NCBI GenBank assembly: GCA_029237775.1
Contig: JAQZBR010000004.1
Span: 682,001-746,000, forward strand
Length of the DNA stretch: 64,000 nt
Reading direction: 5' to 3'
DNA from: Bacteroidota bacterium
Lineage (GTDB): Bacteria; Bacteroidota; Bacteroidia; 2-12-FULL-35-15
The position numbers and the translations under genes were made by a program. The notes beneath the pieces are model-generated. The model was given only the letters and a program-made list of their open reading frames with translations. It did no database searches and was not told where the DNA came from. Within the stretch, counting starts at the first letter, position 1, and every line of letters begins with the position of its first letter. Below, one piece after another: positions 37,758 to 46,753 of this stretch.

Positions 37758-38027
37758 TTAAGGAGCGGTCTTATCATTGTCGGTATCCGTTCCCGTCTTA
37801 TCATTGTCATCATCATTACCCGACTTATCATTCTCTTCACGATTCGGCTGATCCCAATCAGGATCCTGTTTGGTAGTGTCAGGGTCTGTTTCCCGACCAG
37901 GTTTATCATATTTTGATTCTATGGGATTAACCACATCATGACCATTTGTTACTTTTTCGTTAACTCCAGCATCGCTGTGATTAACGACCGCCTCATCTTT
38001 TGGGCTGTTATCAAAATCTGCGTTCAT
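37758..38027 (-). CDS. small Asp/Asn/Lys-rich disordered protein
   Basis: The 89-residue product is of unknown function. It has no signal peptide or membrane segment. The N-terminal half is polar. The C-terminal half is a run of short acidic units (DKSGNDDD, NDKTGTDT, DNDKTAP), encoded by three near-copies of a TTATCATTGTC-type 11-mer. It is almost surely disordered. Its own terminator follows directly, and the upstream spacer has a TAATTTTG -7-like box, which supports real expression. It could be a desiccation- or stress-related hydrophilic protein, but this is only a guess from composition. Confidence 0.6.
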   Translation of the reverse strand: MNADFDNSPKDEAVVNHSDAGVNEKVTNGHDVVNPIESKYDKPGRETDPDTTKQDPDWDQPNREENDKSGNDDDNDKTGTDTDNDKTAP

Positions 38028-38202
38028 AGTTATATATATTTAAAAATGAAAAATCACTTACGTTTACATTACAAAATTACAACCCTTCCTATCCGCATTT
38101 GTCACATTATCGGTGAAAGGATGATTATCGTGTGTTAAAACGATTGTCAGTATTCTTAGTAGGATGGCATAGTATTTAAGTATTTTAGGATAAAGTAAAA
38201 TC

Positions 38203-38460
38203 ATGAAAACATTGGTCAAATATTCGCTCTCCCTTTTTGGTGTAATGATGTTCAGTTTGCCATTGCATTCTCAATCTACTTCGGGTGGGGATAATGCGCA
38301 AACCGAGATAAAAAACGAGCAAAAAAGAGAGAAGCAGAGAAGAAAAATGGCACAAAAAGCCGAAAGCAAAGCGGATAAAGTAGAGACTTCTCCGCGACAC
38401 GGCTGGCTTTTTAGCAAGAAAAGAAAAAAGAAAACTCAAAAGCCCGAAAACGAGCACTAA
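38203..38460 (+). CDS. small secreted basic protein, unknown
   Basis: The 85-residue product has a clear Sec signal (MKTLVKYSLSLFGVMMFSLP, cleavage near LHSQS). The mature part is highly charged and Lys/Glu-rich (EIKNEQKREKQRRKMAQKAESKADK) and probably forms a single helix. It ends in a basic tail (LFSKKRKKKTQKPENEH). No known family is recognised. Location should be periplasmic or exported. A tRNA gene follows 70 nt later with its own promoter. Confidence 0.6.
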   Translation: MKTLVKYSLSLFGVMMFSLPLHSQSTSGGDNAQTEIKNEQKREKQRRKMAQKAESKADKVETSPRHGWLFSKKRKKKTQKPENEH

Positions 38461-38473
38461 ATAGAATTAAGTC

Positions 38474-38504
38474 TTTGTTAATTCCATACAAATGTCTAAT
38501 TTCG
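38474..38504 (+). promoter_or_regulatory. Bacteroidota-type promoter of the tRNA gene
   Basis: TTTG at 38474-38477, exactly 19 nt, then TAATTTCG at 38497-38504 (7 of 8 matches to TAxxTTTG). The predicted start at about 38511 leaves a short leader before the tRNA at 38531. Confidence 0.6.
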
Positions 38505-38530
38505 CCTCCTGATTTTACAGAAATGTAAAA

Positions 38531-38604
38531 GGGCCTATAGCTCATTCGGTTAGAGCAACAGACTCATAATCTGTGGGTGCTTGGTTCGATTCCAAGTGGG
38601 CCCA
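38531..38604 (+). tRNA. tRNA-Met (anticodon CAT)
   Basis: A complete cloverleaf is seen. The acceptor stem GGGCCTA (38531-38537) pairs with TGGGCCC (38597-38603), including one T-G wobble. The D stem is GCTC/GAGC (38540-38543/38553-38556). The anticodon stem is ACAGA/TCTGT with loop CTCATAA and anticodon CAT at 38565-38567. The T stem is CTTGG/CCAAG with TTCGATT. The discriminator is A38604 and the CCA end is not encoded. The well-paired first base pair (G-C) fits an elongator tRNA. A tRNA-Ile2 with a modified C34 has the same anticodon and cannot be fully excluded. Confidence 0.93.
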
Positions 38605-38605
38605 C

Positions 38606-38634
38606 AAAAACCCGTAGCGATACGGGTTTTTTTA
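38606..38634 (+). terminator. Rho-independent terminator after tRNA-Met
   Basis: AAACCCGTA (38608-38616), loop GCGA, TACGGGTTT (38621-38629), then a T-run to 38633. It starts directly after the tRNA 3' end. Confidence 0.88.
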
Positions 38635-38648
38635 TTCTCGTTCCTGAC

Positions 38649-38846
38649 TTATTCCTCTTCAGAGTATTTATCTTTTTCGAGGCTTACAGAGTTAAAACCT
38701 TTTATAAAGCCGGCAGTATAATTTTTAATGTATTCTGGAGAATGGCCGTTCTCTTTTAACCTACCGTCAAACATTTCTAATTTACTCGAGCCTGCAATAA
38801 ATCCGTCATTAAAACCAGTTTCCATATTGAAGATTAAAGTTTTCAT
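38649..38846 (-). CDS. small hypothetical protein
   Basis: The 65-residue product is not recognised. It is Gly/Phe-rich with a repeated pattern FNDGFIAG and YTAGFIKGFN, charged at the end (EKDKYSEEE), and has no signal or membrane segment. The start ending at 38846 has a strong Shine-Dalgarno-like GGGAGGT immediately upstream on the minus strand, which is unusual in this genome and supports a real gene. A downstream Met (METGFND) is a second possible start. It lies convergent to the tRNA gene. Confidence 0.5.
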   Translation of the reverse strand: MKTLIFNMETGFNDGFIAGSSKLEMFDGRLKENGHSPEYIKNYTAGFIKGFNSVSLEKDKYSEEE

Positions 38847-39106
38847 ACCTCCCTGTACAGTAAAGGTAGTTCCTTAAAATGGAAGTACCCTTTTAAAGTG
38901 CACTCATTTATTGTTTTAGATAAGCTTTAATCACGTTGTTAGAACTTTCCAAAAAATTTATTTACGAGTCTGTAGTATTTCAAACAATAAACAGGGACTC
39001 GCTCTGAGTTATTAATCATTCTGTTGAAGCGAACCGGCATCCAAGGTTTTTTATATCTGAAGCAAATCAAAAAAAATTCTTGATATTTGAAAAACTAAGT
39101 TTGCAA

Positions 39107-39733
39107 ATGCCAAAGAACCTTCTCTCATACAAAAATATAATCTTTGATTTTGGAGGTGTGATCATCAATATAGATTACAATCTTACAACTGCCGCTTTCC
39201 GCAAAATGGGACTCGATAATTTTGATAAATTCTTCTCCAAAGCGCAGCAAAAACAATTATTCGACCAGTACGAAAAAGGATTAATATCCACAGAACAATT
39301 CCGCACCGAGATTCAATCGGTCTTTCATGTTAAACCTTCGGATCATGATATTATAAGTGCATGGAATGCAATGCTGCTCGACCTTCCGCAGGAGCGCCTG
39401 GATCTTCTTAAAAGACTTAAGGAAACTCACAGAACCTTTTTGCTTAGCAACACCAATGAGATCCATATCGAAACAATATATGATATGCTCGCTAAGAAAA
39501 TGGGGATTGCAACCCTGGATGAATATTTTGAAAAGATCTATTTTTCATATGAAATGAAAATGCGAAAACCAGATGAAGAGATCTTCAAACATGTGCTAAG
39601 TGAAAATGGTCTGATCGCTTCTGAAACACTTTTTATTGACGATTCACCTCAGCATATAGAAGGCGCGAAAAAAGTGGGAATTCAAACGTATTATTTAGAT
39701 GTAGCGAAGGAGAGCATACTTGATATCTTTTAA
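39107..39733 (+). CDS. HAD-family hydrolase (YihX-like phosphatase)
   Basis: The 208-residue cytoplasmic phosphatase is of the haloacid-dehalogenase superfamily, subfamily IA. Motif I is IIFDFGGVIINID (near residues 9-21), with a Gly at nucleophile +2 as in YihX-type enzymes. Motif II is TFLLSNTNEIH, the motif III Lys is in MRKPDEEIF, and motif IV is TLFIDDSPQHIEGAKKVGI. The closest family type is the glucose-1-phosphate phosphatase-like group, but substrate specificity is not readable. I use ATG 39107 (MPKNLLSYKN). The frame is open to a TTG at 39080, which would add nine residues. Confidence 0.9.
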   Translation: MPKNLLSYKNIIFDFGGVIINIDYNLTTAAFRKMGLDNFDKFFSKAQQKQLFDQYEKGLISTEQFRTEIQSVFHVKPSDHDIISAWNAMLLDLPQERLDLLKRLKETHRTFLLSNTNEIHIETIYDMLAKKMGIATLDEYFEKIYFSYEMKMRKPDEEIFKHVLSENGLIASETLFIDDSPQHIEGAKKVGIQTYYLDVAKESILDIF

Positions 39734-39883
39734 TTTTCACCAGTGCATACGAATCCTCCGGGCTAAGGACCAAAGAGATCAAGAAAATTTTGCGCGAGAA
39801 CAAGAGAAGTAGTACGACAGCTTGATTAACTTTTTCGAAGTGCAATCTTTAATACTTACCGTCTACGAACTACAAACTGTTAA

Positions 39884-40291
39884 CTACAAAGTACCAATCT
39901 CCTGGCACAACTCGATCAACACTCCATTTGTTCCTTTCGGATGAAGAAAACAGATCATTTTATTATCCGCACCTTTTTTAGGTTCTTTGTTTAGTAATAT
40001 AAATCCTTCACTTTCTAGCCGCTTCATTTCTGCATGAATATCTTTCACTTCAAAAGCAATGTGATGAATCCCTTCCCCTTTTTTTTCAATGAATTTTGCA
40101 ATCGGGCTTTCAGAATTTGTAGCTTCAAGCAACTCTATTTTACTTTCACCCATCATAAAAAAGGAAGTGGAAACCCCTTCGGACTCAACCTTCTCCAGCT
40201 TATAGGGAGCTGCGCCAAATAACTTTTCAAAGAGTTGATTGGATTGCTCTAAATTTTTAACTGCAATTCCGAGGTGTTCGATCTTTAACAT
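39884..40291 (-). CDS. mce: methylmalonyl-CoA epimerase
   Basis: This 135-residue vicinal-oxygen-chelate enzyme interconverts (2R)- and (2S)-methylmalonyl-CoA in propionate or succinate/propionyl-CoA metabolism. The metal ligands are visible: His in IEHLGIAVKNLEQS (near 5), Glu in SKIELLEATN, His in EGIHHIAFEVKDI (near 92-93), and Glu in NGVLIELCQE (near 128). Length matches the family. No mutase genes are adjacent; in many Bacteroidota mce stands alone. It ends in a 150-nt spacer in which I see nothing else. Confidence 0.93.
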   Translation of the reverse strand: MLKIEHLGIAVKNLEQSNQLFEKLFGAAPYKLEKVESEGVSTSFFMMGESKIELLEATNSESPIAKFIEKKGEGIHHIAFEVKDIHAEMKRLESEGFILLNKEPKKGADNKMICFLHPKGTNGVLIELCQEIGTL

Positions 40292-40316
40292 AATTCATGA
40301 TTTTAAAGTATGGCCC

Positions 40317-40350
40317 AAAAAAAATCCCGAATAGATCGGGATTGTTTTTT
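40317..40350 (-). terminator. terminator after the secreted protein gene
   Basis: AATCCCGA (40323-40330), loop ATAGA, TCGGGATT (40336-40343). On the minus strand it ends in a T-run from the A-rich stretch 40317-40324. The plus strand also has T residues after it, so it could work both ways. Confidence 0.82.
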
Positions 40351-40367
40351 ATTTGTTTGCGATTTAA

Positions 40368-41168
40368 TTATTTCTTAATGAACTCACCCATTTTATTATC
40401 GTAGTTCAGATAATATGCGCCTTTCGGAAGATTGGATGCATCAACAACTGAAGCGAATCCTCTTTTAACAATGTTTCCGAACTGATCGTAGATCTCGAAC
40501 ATAGTTTCTGTTGGAGTGCTTCCTGCAGTGAATGTTATCTCTTTAGAAACTTTAGCAGGTGCAAATGAGATCTCCGGAGTAGTCGACATATAATCAACTG
40601 TTTTAGATAGTTTTGGCTGACCAGTATAATCTACCTGTTTTACGCGGTACTGATTTTTTCCTGAGTGAGGCACAATTTTAAAAGAATAAGGATTTTCTGT
40701 TGGTGTACCGATCCCTTCAACTTCTCCAACCTTAACCCACTTGTTCCAACGAAACTGCTCAATTGTATAAGTTAATTTTCCTGTCTCTCCTTTTGTTGTC
40801 CATTTAAAAGTAAGGTCTTTATCAACGACCATCGAAACTACTTCAAAAGTACTTTTTGGTTTTAAAACTTCAGGATTAAGAACTTTTGGTTTGCAATCAT
40901 CTTTATGCGTGATCTTAACTTCTACCTTATCGCCCAATTTTAATTGTAAATTTCTGAAATCAATTTCAAATGCGCTAGATGCATATTCATCTGTGGTGAC
41001 ATTGCCATTAACGCGAACTTCCTGCACACAAAAACCAACACCTGATCCTGCAAAAGGATTCTGCACATATAGGTTTTTTCCCTGGTAGTTTCCTTCCAAC
41101 ACAATTACACCGGTTGAGAAACCGGCAATTGAAACCATACTAAATATAGCAAACAGTAATTTTTTCAT
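40368..41168 (-). CDS. secreted protein with Ig-like domain and C-terminal sorting-like end
   Basis: This 266-residue exported protein is of a type often seen in Bacteroidota but without known function. It has a Sec signal (about 1-18, MKKLLFAIFSMVSIAGFS). A conserved beta region follows (NLYVQNPFAGSGVGFCVQEVRVNG, then FEIDFRNLQLKLGDKVEVKITH) with a Cys pair. An Ig/fibronectin-like domain at about 110-185 (FKWTTKGETGKLTYTIEQF, YRVKQVDYTG) is followed by an end that resembles a short T9SS sorting domain (FEIYDQFGNIVKRG, ASNLPKGAYYLNYDN, GEFIKK). It is transcribed alone and has its own terminator. Confidence 0.72.
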   Translation of the reverse strand: MKKLLFAIFSMVSIAGFSTGVIVLEGNYQGKNLYVQNPFAGSGVGFCVQEVRVNGNVTTDEYASSAFEIDFRNLQLKLGDKVEVKITHKDDCKPKVLNPEVLKPKSTFEVVSMVVDKDLTFKWTTKGETGKLTYTIEQFRWNKWVKVGEVEGIGTPTENPYSFKIVPHSGKNQYRVKQVDYTGQPKLSKTVDYMSTTPEISFAPAKVSKEITFTAGSTPTETMFEIYDQFGNIVKRGFASVVDASNLPKGAYYLNYDNKMGEFIKK

Positions 41169-41295
41169 TGTATGTTTAATGTTAAAAACAAGAACTGGGT
41201 TTGTAGAGGTTCCGTATTTTCGAACGCAATATTATAATCTTATTTACGGAATTCAAAATTAAAATTGCATTATTTTATCCTTTGGTCGCAAATTT

Positions 41296-41309
41296 AGACA
41301 AATTTGTCT
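41296..41309. promoter_or_regulatory. perfect 14-bp palindrome in a divergent spacer
   Basis: AGACAAATTTGTCT is a perfect palindrome. It lies in the 286-nt spacer between the minus-strand secreted-protein gene and the plus-strand peptide-binding lipoprotein gene. A TAxxTTTG box (TAAATTTG) lies at 41348-41355 on the plus strand, about 100 nt before the lipoprotein ATG. It could be an operator; nothing names the regulator. Confidence 0.35.
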
Positions 41310-41454
41310 TGCTGTATGCATTATCCGTGATTTTTGGGGCCCTCAACTAAATTTGAGCATTTATTTGTATATTCGTTAAAGTTGATGTAATCTTGCAATT
41401 AATTTTAAGCTTAATTTCTCAAAGTTTTAACAAAATTCAGAACATATTTTCAGT

Positions 41455-43215
41455 ATGAAAAAATCCTTGTTTTTTATTCTTTCATTGGCGGTTTTTTACA
41501 GCTCTTGCTCCAATTCAGGCAGCAATAGTGACTCACACCGGGTTGCGAAAGGCGATAAAGTGTATGGCGGCTCTCTGCGGATCAATGAAACGGAAAATTA
41601 TCAAACGCTTTATCCATTTTCTATTACCGATATCGGTTCTGCACACATAGCAAATCAGATCTATGAGGGTCTGGTTAAATTCAATACGAAGGATCTTTCT
41701 GTAATCCCGAGCCTTGCTGAAAAATGGGAGATTGACGCAACCGGGACCGTTTACACATTCCACCTTAAAAAAGGAGTAAGATTTCAGGATAATGATTGTT
41801 TTGCTGAAGGAAAAGGCCGCGAAGTCAAAGCCAGTGATTTTAAATACTCTTTCGAATTATTGTGTACAGACAGCAAAGACAACTCTAACTTTTCTGCAAC
41901 CTTTAAAGACCGCGTTGTTGGCGCAAATAAGTTTTTTGAATCAAGCAAAGGCAAGCCAAACGGAGAAATTGAAGGGGTTAAAGTTATTGACGATTACACC
42001 TTAAAAATCACACTTAGCAAACCCAGCAGCTCTTTCCTTTATATCCTGGCTTCACCTGCTGTGACTGTGATTCCCAAAGAAGCCGTTGAGAAATATGGTA
42101 CCGATTCCAAAGTTGGAACAGGCCCTTTTGTTTTTGTTGAAAACGCAGGTAACGATAAAGTGATCTTAAAGCGTAACGATAACTACCACGGAACTGATTC
42201 TCTTGGCAACCAGCTTCCCTACATTGATTCAGTAATTGTGACTTTCCTTCCTACAAAGAAGCAGGAGCTTGATGACTTTCAGAACGGAGAACTTTCAATG
42301 GTTGTAGGCCTTCCATCTGAATCGATCAAAGACATGGTGGAAAGCCAGATCGCTGATTTTCAAAACAAACCGCCAAAATATGTCCTTGAGCGTTCACCTG
42401 AAATGGCAAGCCAGTACTATGAGTTCAATCTTACCAAAGAGCCTTTCAATAATGTTAAAGTTCGCCAGGCATTTTCATACGCTATCGACAGAAACAAGAT
42501 CATTGAAGAAGTATTAAAAGGTGAAGCTTACGGACCGGGAACTAACGGTCTTTGCCCTCCATCATTCAAAGGTTATGATATTACCAAAATAACAGGTTAT
42601 GATTTTGATGCAGACAAAGCAAAGAAATTACTTGCTGAAGCAGGATACCCGAATGGTAAAGGTTTCCCGAAAGTGAAGATAGAGCTTAACAGCGGTGGAT
42701 CCAAAAATGCTAATGTTGTTCTTGAAATTCAGAAGCAACTCATGGAAGTGCTTAATGTAAATGTTGACTTTGAAGTTGTTCCTCAGAAACAAAAACTTGA
42801 AGATGCTAAATATGCGCGTGCTGAAATTTTCCGCGCTGCATGGATTGCGGATTTCCCAAGCCCTGAGAACTTTCTTTGGACGATGTACGGTGGTTCTGTT
42901 CCTGCGGACCTTACACAGCCTTCATATCCGAACACTCCACGTTACAAGAGCGCTGAATTCGACAAGTTGTTTGAGGCAGGCCAGTCAGCTAAAACACAGG
43001 AAGAGGCTTACGATAATTTCCTGAAAGCTGAACAGCAGATGATGAATGACGCCCCTGTAATGATGCTTTGGTACGATGAAAATTACCGACTAATAAAATC
43101 AAATGTGCGTAATTATTTCTCCAACCCAATGCGTTACAGAGATTACTCTCAGGTGTATTTAAAAGACGCTGCGCCTTCTACAGCCGGGGCAGAAGCTAAA
43201 AAAGAAGAAAAATAA
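41455..43215 (+). CDS. oligopeptide ABC transporter substrate-binding lipoprotein
   Basis: This 586-residue periplasmic solute-binding protein of family 5 (OppA/DppA-like) probably delivers peptides to an ABC importer. The lipoprotein signal is MKKSLFFILSLAVFYSSC, with Cys18 as lipid site. Family marks are GGSLRINETENYQTLYPFSI, AEKWEIDATGTVYTFHLKKGVRFQDN (about 78-105), GTGPFVF, and VRQAFSYAIDRNKII (about 336-350). The Ser/Gly-rich linker after the lipid Cys is typical. The permease and ATPase genes are not next to it, so the importer must be encoded elsewhere. It ends in a strong terminator. Confidence 0.94.
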   Translation: MKKSLFFILSLAVFYSSCSNSGSNSDSHRVAKGDKVYGGSLRINETENYQTLYPFSITDIGSAHIANQIYEGLVKFNTKDLSVIPSLAEKWEIDATGTVYTFHLKKGVRFQDNDCFAEGKGREVKASDFKYSFELLCTDSKDNSNFSATFKDRVVGANKFFESSKGKPNGEIEGVKVIDDYTLKITLSKPSSSFLYILASPAVTVIPKEAVEKYGTDSKVGTGPFVFVENAGNDKVILKRNDNYHGTDSLGNQLPYIDSVIVTFLPTKKQELDDFQNGELSMVVGLPSESIKDMVESQIADFQNKPPKYVLERSPEMASQYYEFNLTKEPFNNVKVRQAFSYAIDRNKIIEEVLKGEAYGPGTNGLCPPSFKGYDITKITGYDFDADKAKKLLAEAGYPNGKGFPKVKIELNSGGSKNANVVLEIQKQLMEVLNVNVDFEVVPQKQKLEDAKYARAEIFRAAWIADFPSPENFLWTMYGGSVPADLTQPSYPNTPRYKSAEFDKLFEAGQSAKTQEEAYDNFLKAEQQMMNDAPVMMLWYDENYRLIKSNVRNYFSNPMRYRDYSQVYLKDAAPSTAGAEAKKEEK

Positions 43216-43233
43216 GAATATTTTTTACGGAGA

Positions 43234-43265
43234 GACCCCCGCTTTTTTAGCGGGGGTTTTTTGTT
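43234..43265 (+). terminator. Rho-independent terminator after the peptide-binding gene
   Basis: CCCCCGCT (43236-43243), loop TTTTT, AGCGGGGG (43249-43256), followed by eight T residues. It is 20 nt past the lipoprotein stop. Confidence 0.92.
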
Positions 43266-43272
43266 TCCCTGA

Positions 43273-44286
43273 ATGGCATTTACTAATTATTATATTGTTC
43301 TCGGTGTTCCTAACACGGCCAGCTTTGAAGAAATAAAAGCTGCTTACCGCGAGCTTGCCAAAAAATATCACCCTGATAAAAATCCCGGGAATAAAGCCGC
43401 TGAAGACTTCTTCAAAGAAGTTCAACAAGCATATGCTATTCTTTCTAATCCGGAGAAACGCAAAAAATTCGATATGCGTTTTACATATGGCACCCACGAA
43501 ATACCTAAAAAGAAAAGCTATTCAGCACCATATACCGGAAATGCCTATCAGTACGCACAACAGCAGGCTCAGCATCGCGGTGCAACATCGCAACAAAACA
43601 CAGCACCCAAACCAACATCGAAACCGGACAAATCGGAAAATCATTATATACTGATCAGTGTCGCAGTGGCGCTGGTTTTATTGTATTTCATTATATCTTA
43701 CTCCAACAACAAACCGACAAATTATTATAAAAGATCAAAGAACGATTCAATTCTTGCATTTAATAAATTAAAACTCAAAAATTCGCAAGGCTCTGAAACG
43801 AAAATCGTCACGGCTAAACCCGATGCCGAAGAGAATAATCTTTCTTCTCCTTACAGCATGTTCTTTGGTGAGGAAGTATATGCTGCTGAAAGCAAGAACA
43901 GCATTAAAATAATTAACAGCTACAATTCCGAAGCCGTGGTATGTCTTGTAAATGCCGAAAAACCTCATAGAACGATCCGTAACGAATACATGGCAGTTGG
44001 GAGCACCTTTAAAATGAACAATATTCCTGACGGCAATTATTTTTTAAAGGTTTATTTTGGGAACTATTGGGATCGCAAAAAGAAATTCCTGAACGGCCTG
44101 GTCAAAGGCGGATTTAAAAACGACCTTGGATTTTTTCAGATCAATACAGGTAAAGATAATCTCGAACTTAAGCAAAAAAAAGTCGGTACGAGTGTCTCGT
44201 TTTCGTCCTATGAGATTATCCTGAATCCGTTTGAAGAAAATATGGCAAACTCTATTTCAGAAGAAGAATTCTTCAGTAAAGATTAA
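43273..44286 (+). CDS. membrane-anchored J-domain (DnaJ-like) protein
   Basis: The 337-residue protein has an N-terminal J domain at 1-70, with the essential HPD motif in [18 protein letters not shown], so it can stimulate a DnaK-type chaperone. A Tyr/Gln-rich linker (about 75-120) leads to one transmembrane helix (about 124-142, [17 protein letters not shown]). A unique domain at about 190-337 follows ([46 protein letters not shown]). It lacks the zinc-finger and CTD parts of true DnaJ. The J domain faces the cytoplasm, so the C-terminal domain should be periplasmic. The C-terminal domain recurs in Bacteroidota J proteins but has no named role. Confidence 0.88.
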   Translation: MAFTNYYIVLGVPNTASFEEIKAAYRELAKKYHPDKNPGNKAAEDFFKEVQQAYAILSNPEKRKKFDMRFTYGTHEIPKKKSYSAPYTGNAYQYAQQQAQHRGATSQQNTAPKPTSKPDKSENHYILISVAVALVLLYFIISYSNNKPTNYYKRSKNDSILAFNKLKLKNSQGSETKIVTAKPDAEENNLSSPYSMFFGEEVYAAESKNSIKIINSYNSEAVVCLVNAEKPHRTIRNEYMAVGSTFKMNNIPDGNYFLKVYFGNYWDRKKKFLNGLVKGGFKNDLGFFQINTGKDNLELKQKKVGTSVSFSSYEIILNPFEENMANSISEEEFFSKD

Positions 44287-44739
44287 TCATTTCTTCATGT
44301 CCATTTTGGCCTTTGACACAATGCTGCAGGTAAAACGGCTGATGCAGGTAAGGTCGCCAGCCTCATTATAGATCTTTATTTCCCAGATATGGTTCATGCC
44401 TCTTACATGAACTGGCTTGCAAATGCCTGTTACAAAGCCCGACTTGACTGCTTTAATATGGTTTGCATTGATCTCTATTCCCACACCTATAAAAAATTCA
44501 GGATTCACAACCAGCCAGGAAGCAACACTGCCGAGTGTTTCAGCCAATGCTACAGAAGCACCGCCATGCAATAAACCGAAGGGTTGTTTCGTTCTACTAT
44601 CCACAGGCATCGTTCCTTTTATATAATCGTCACCTATCTCAGTAATTCGTATATGCAGTGAGTCTGCGAGTGTGTCTTTATTCATCCACTCCAGCTCTTT
44701 GGTCGTGGGATTGCCATACCAGATCTTTTTAGTTTCCAT
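44287..44739 (-). CDS. PaaI-family hotdog thioesterase
   Basis: This 150-residue hotdog-fold protein likely hydrolyses acyl- or aryl-CoA thioesters. The family core is seen in GTMPVDSRTKQPFGLLHGGASVALAETLGSVASW, with HGG and the catalytic acidic residue in AETLG, then IGVGIEINANHIKAVKSGFVTG. It lacks other domains. It is convergent to the J-domain gene, and their stop codons touch with no nucleotide between. Substrate is unknown; similar proteins act on phenylacetyl-CoA, DHNA-CoA or hydroxybenzoyl-CoA. Confidence 0.9.
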   Translation of the reverse strand: METKKIWYGNPTTKELEWMNKDTLADSLHIRITEIGDDYIKGTMPVDSRTKQPFGLLHGGASVALAETLGSVASWLVVNPEFFIGVGIEINANHIKAVKSGFVTGICKPVHVRGMNHIWEIKIYNEAGDLTCISRFTCSIVSKAKMDMKK

Positions 44740-44845
44740 ATTTTATCGGTTCCGTGATCTTTCTGAGAACAGTTCGAAATTACACAATTTCGACCAACAT
44801 CAATTATATAAGGTTGTGCATGGCTGTACTCTCGGATAAAATCCG

Positions 44846-44853
44846 TACTTTTG
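44846..44853 (+). promoter_or_regulatory. TAxxTTTG -7 element of typA
   Basis: TACTTTTG followed by CA, an exact Bacteroidota -7 match, lies 24 nt before the typA ATG. No clear -33 TTG is seen at 19-21 nt. Confidence 0.5.
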
Positions 44854-44877
44854 CACCTCGAAAATTTAAAATAAAAA

Positions 44878-46689
44878 ATGAAAAACATCAGAAACATCGC
44901 CATCATTGCCCATGTCGATCATGGAAAAACAACGTTGGTTGACAAAATTTTACACACGGGTAAATTATTCCGTGAAAATCAGGAATCAGGAGAATTGATC
45001 CTTGATAACAATGATCTTGAGCGTGAGCGCGGGATCACTATTCTTGCAAAAAACGTTTCAGTTCGTTACAAAGGAACTAAGATCAATATTATTGACACAC
45101 CGGGCCACGCGGATTTCGGAGGTGAGGTTGAGCGTGTATTGAACATGGCTGATGGTGTTGTTTTGTTAGTGGATGCTTTCGAGGGCCCAATGCCTCAGAC
45201 GCGTTTCGTAACACAGAAAGCACTTGCACAAGGCAAACGTGTTGTATTGGTGATCAATAAAGTTGATAAGCCAAACTGCCGTCCTGAAGAAGTTCACGAT
45301 CAGGTTTTCGACCTTTTCTTTAACCTTGATGCTACTGAAGCACAGCTTGATTTCAAAACCGTTTACGGTTCTTCGAAACAAGGCTGGATGGGTCCGGACT
45401 GGAAAAACCCAACTTCTGACATTACTTATTTATTAGACACTATTATTGAGTTTTTCCCTGAAGCTCCAAGAGTTGAAGGAACACTTCAGATGCAGATCAC
45501 TTCCCTGGATTATTCTTCTTTCGTTGGACGTATTGCCGTTGGCCGCGTTCACCGTGGAGAGATCAAGGAAGGAATGCCTGTTTCTCTAGTGAAACGCGAT
45601 GGAACAGTTCAGAAATCACGTATCAAAGAACTTTTCACATTTGAAGGTTTAGGAAAGGTTAAAGCCACTGAACCAATTAAATCAGGAGAGATCGTTGCAA
45701 TTACAGGTATTGATGGTTTTGAGATCGGTGATACTATCGCTGATTTTGAAAATCCGGAAGGACTTACTCCTATCGCTATTGATGAGCCGACAATGAATAT
45801 GTTGTTCTGCATCAATAACTCACCCTTCTTCGGTAAAGAAGGAAAATTTGTTACATCACGCCACTTACGTGATCGTTTATTCAAAGAGCTTGAAAAAAAT
45901 CTTGCACTCCGTGTTGAGGAAACAAACTCCGCTGATTCTTATTTAGTTTTCGGTCGTGGTATTCTTCACTTGTCAGTTCTTATTGAAACAATGAGACGTG
46001 AAGGTTACGAGTTACAGGTAGGACAGCCACAGGTTATCATCAAGGAAATTGATGGGGTTAAATGTGAGCCTATCGAGTATTTGACTGTCGATGTTCCTGA
46101 GCCTGTTTCAGGAAAAGTGATCGAGTATGTTAGCCAGCGTAAAGGTGATATGTTATTGATGGAACCAAAAGGCGATCTTCTTCACCTTGAGTTTGAGATC
46201 CCGTCACGCGGAATCATCGGTTTACGTAACAATATCCTTACTGCTACTGCAGGTGAGGCTATCATGGCGCACCGCTTTAAGGCATTCGAACCATGGAAAG
46301 GCCCAATCCCGAGCCGTAACAACGGAGTTTTAATTTCAGGTGAGCAGGGAACAGCTATTGCTTATTCAATTGATAAACTTCAGGATCGCGGTAAATTTTT
46401 CGTTGAAGCTGGTGAACCAATTTACACAGGCCAGGTGATCGGTGAGAACAACCGTCAGGATGACATCGTAGTAAATATCACCAAGGAGAAAAAATTAACA
46501 AACATGCGTGCATCAGGTACTGATGATAAAATGCGTATTGCTCCGAAAATCAACTTCTCTCTTGAAGAAGCAATGGAATATATCCAGGGCGATGAATACG
46601 TAGAGATCACTCCGGGATCTATCCGCCTTCGTAAAGTGTTACTTGACGAGAATGAAAGAAAACGCCAGGAGAAAAAACTGGTTGGATAA
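44878..46689 (+). CDS. typA: ribosome-associated translational GTPase TypA/BipA
   Basis: This 603-residue EF-G-like GTPase acts on the ribosome in 50S assembly and stress or cold adaptation. The G-domain motifs are [15 protein letters not shown] (G1, about 11-25), the RERGITI switch (about 48-54), [16 protein letters not shown] (G3), [13 protein letters not shown] (G4) and YGSSKQGW (G5). Domain II (about 200-290), the EF-G-type domain III and V regions, and the C-terminal BipA-specific domain ([19 protein letters not shown], about 540-558) follow. Length is typical. It has its own promoter box and a terminator 21 nt past the stop. Confidence 0.97.
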   Translation: MKNIRNIAIIAHVDHGKTTLVDKILHTGKLFRENQESGELILDNNDLERERGITILAKNVSVRYKGTKINIIDTPGHADFGGEVERVLNMADGVVLLVDAFEGPMPQTRFVTQKALAQGKRVVLVINKVDKPNCRPEEVHDQVFDLFFNLDATEAQLDFKTVYGSSKQGWMGPDWKNPTSDITYLLDTIIEFFPEAPRVEGTLQMQITSLDYSSFVGRIAVGRVHRGEIKEGMPVSLVKRDGTVQKSRIKELFTFEGLGKVKATEPIKSGEIVAITGIDGFEIGDTIADFENPEGLTPIAIDEPTMNMLFCINNSPFFGKEGKFVTSRHLRDRLFKELEKNLALRVEETNSADSYLVFGRGILHLSVLIETMRREGYELQVGQPQVIIKEIDGVKCEPIEYLTVDVPEPVSGKVIEYVSQRKGDMLLMEPKGDLLHLEFEIPSRGIIGLRNNILTATAGEAIMAHRFKAFEPWKGPIPSRNNGVLISGEQGTAIAYSIDKLQDRGKFFVEAGEPIYTGQVIGENNRQDDIVVNITKEKKLTNMRASGTDDKMRIAPKINFSLEEAMEYIQGDEYVEITPGSIRLRKVLLDENERKRQEKKLVG

Positions 46690-46710
46690 TTTCAACTCTG
46701 TATACTAATA

Positions 46711-46750
46711 AACGCCTTTCTGATATTTCGGAAAGGCGTTTTTTATTTTA
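46711..46750 (+). terminator. Rho-independent terminator after typA
   Basis: A perfect 10-bp stem AACGCCTTTC (46711-46720) / GAAAGGCGTT (46731-46740), followed by TTTTATTTTA. Confidence 0.9.
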
Positions 46751-46753
46751 AAG

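Noticed and set aside
38185-38457. Minus-strand Leu/Phe-rich frame of 90 codons
   Set aside because: It mirrors the small secreted basic protein; the plus frame has a proper signal peptide, while the minus frame is the complement of Lys codons.
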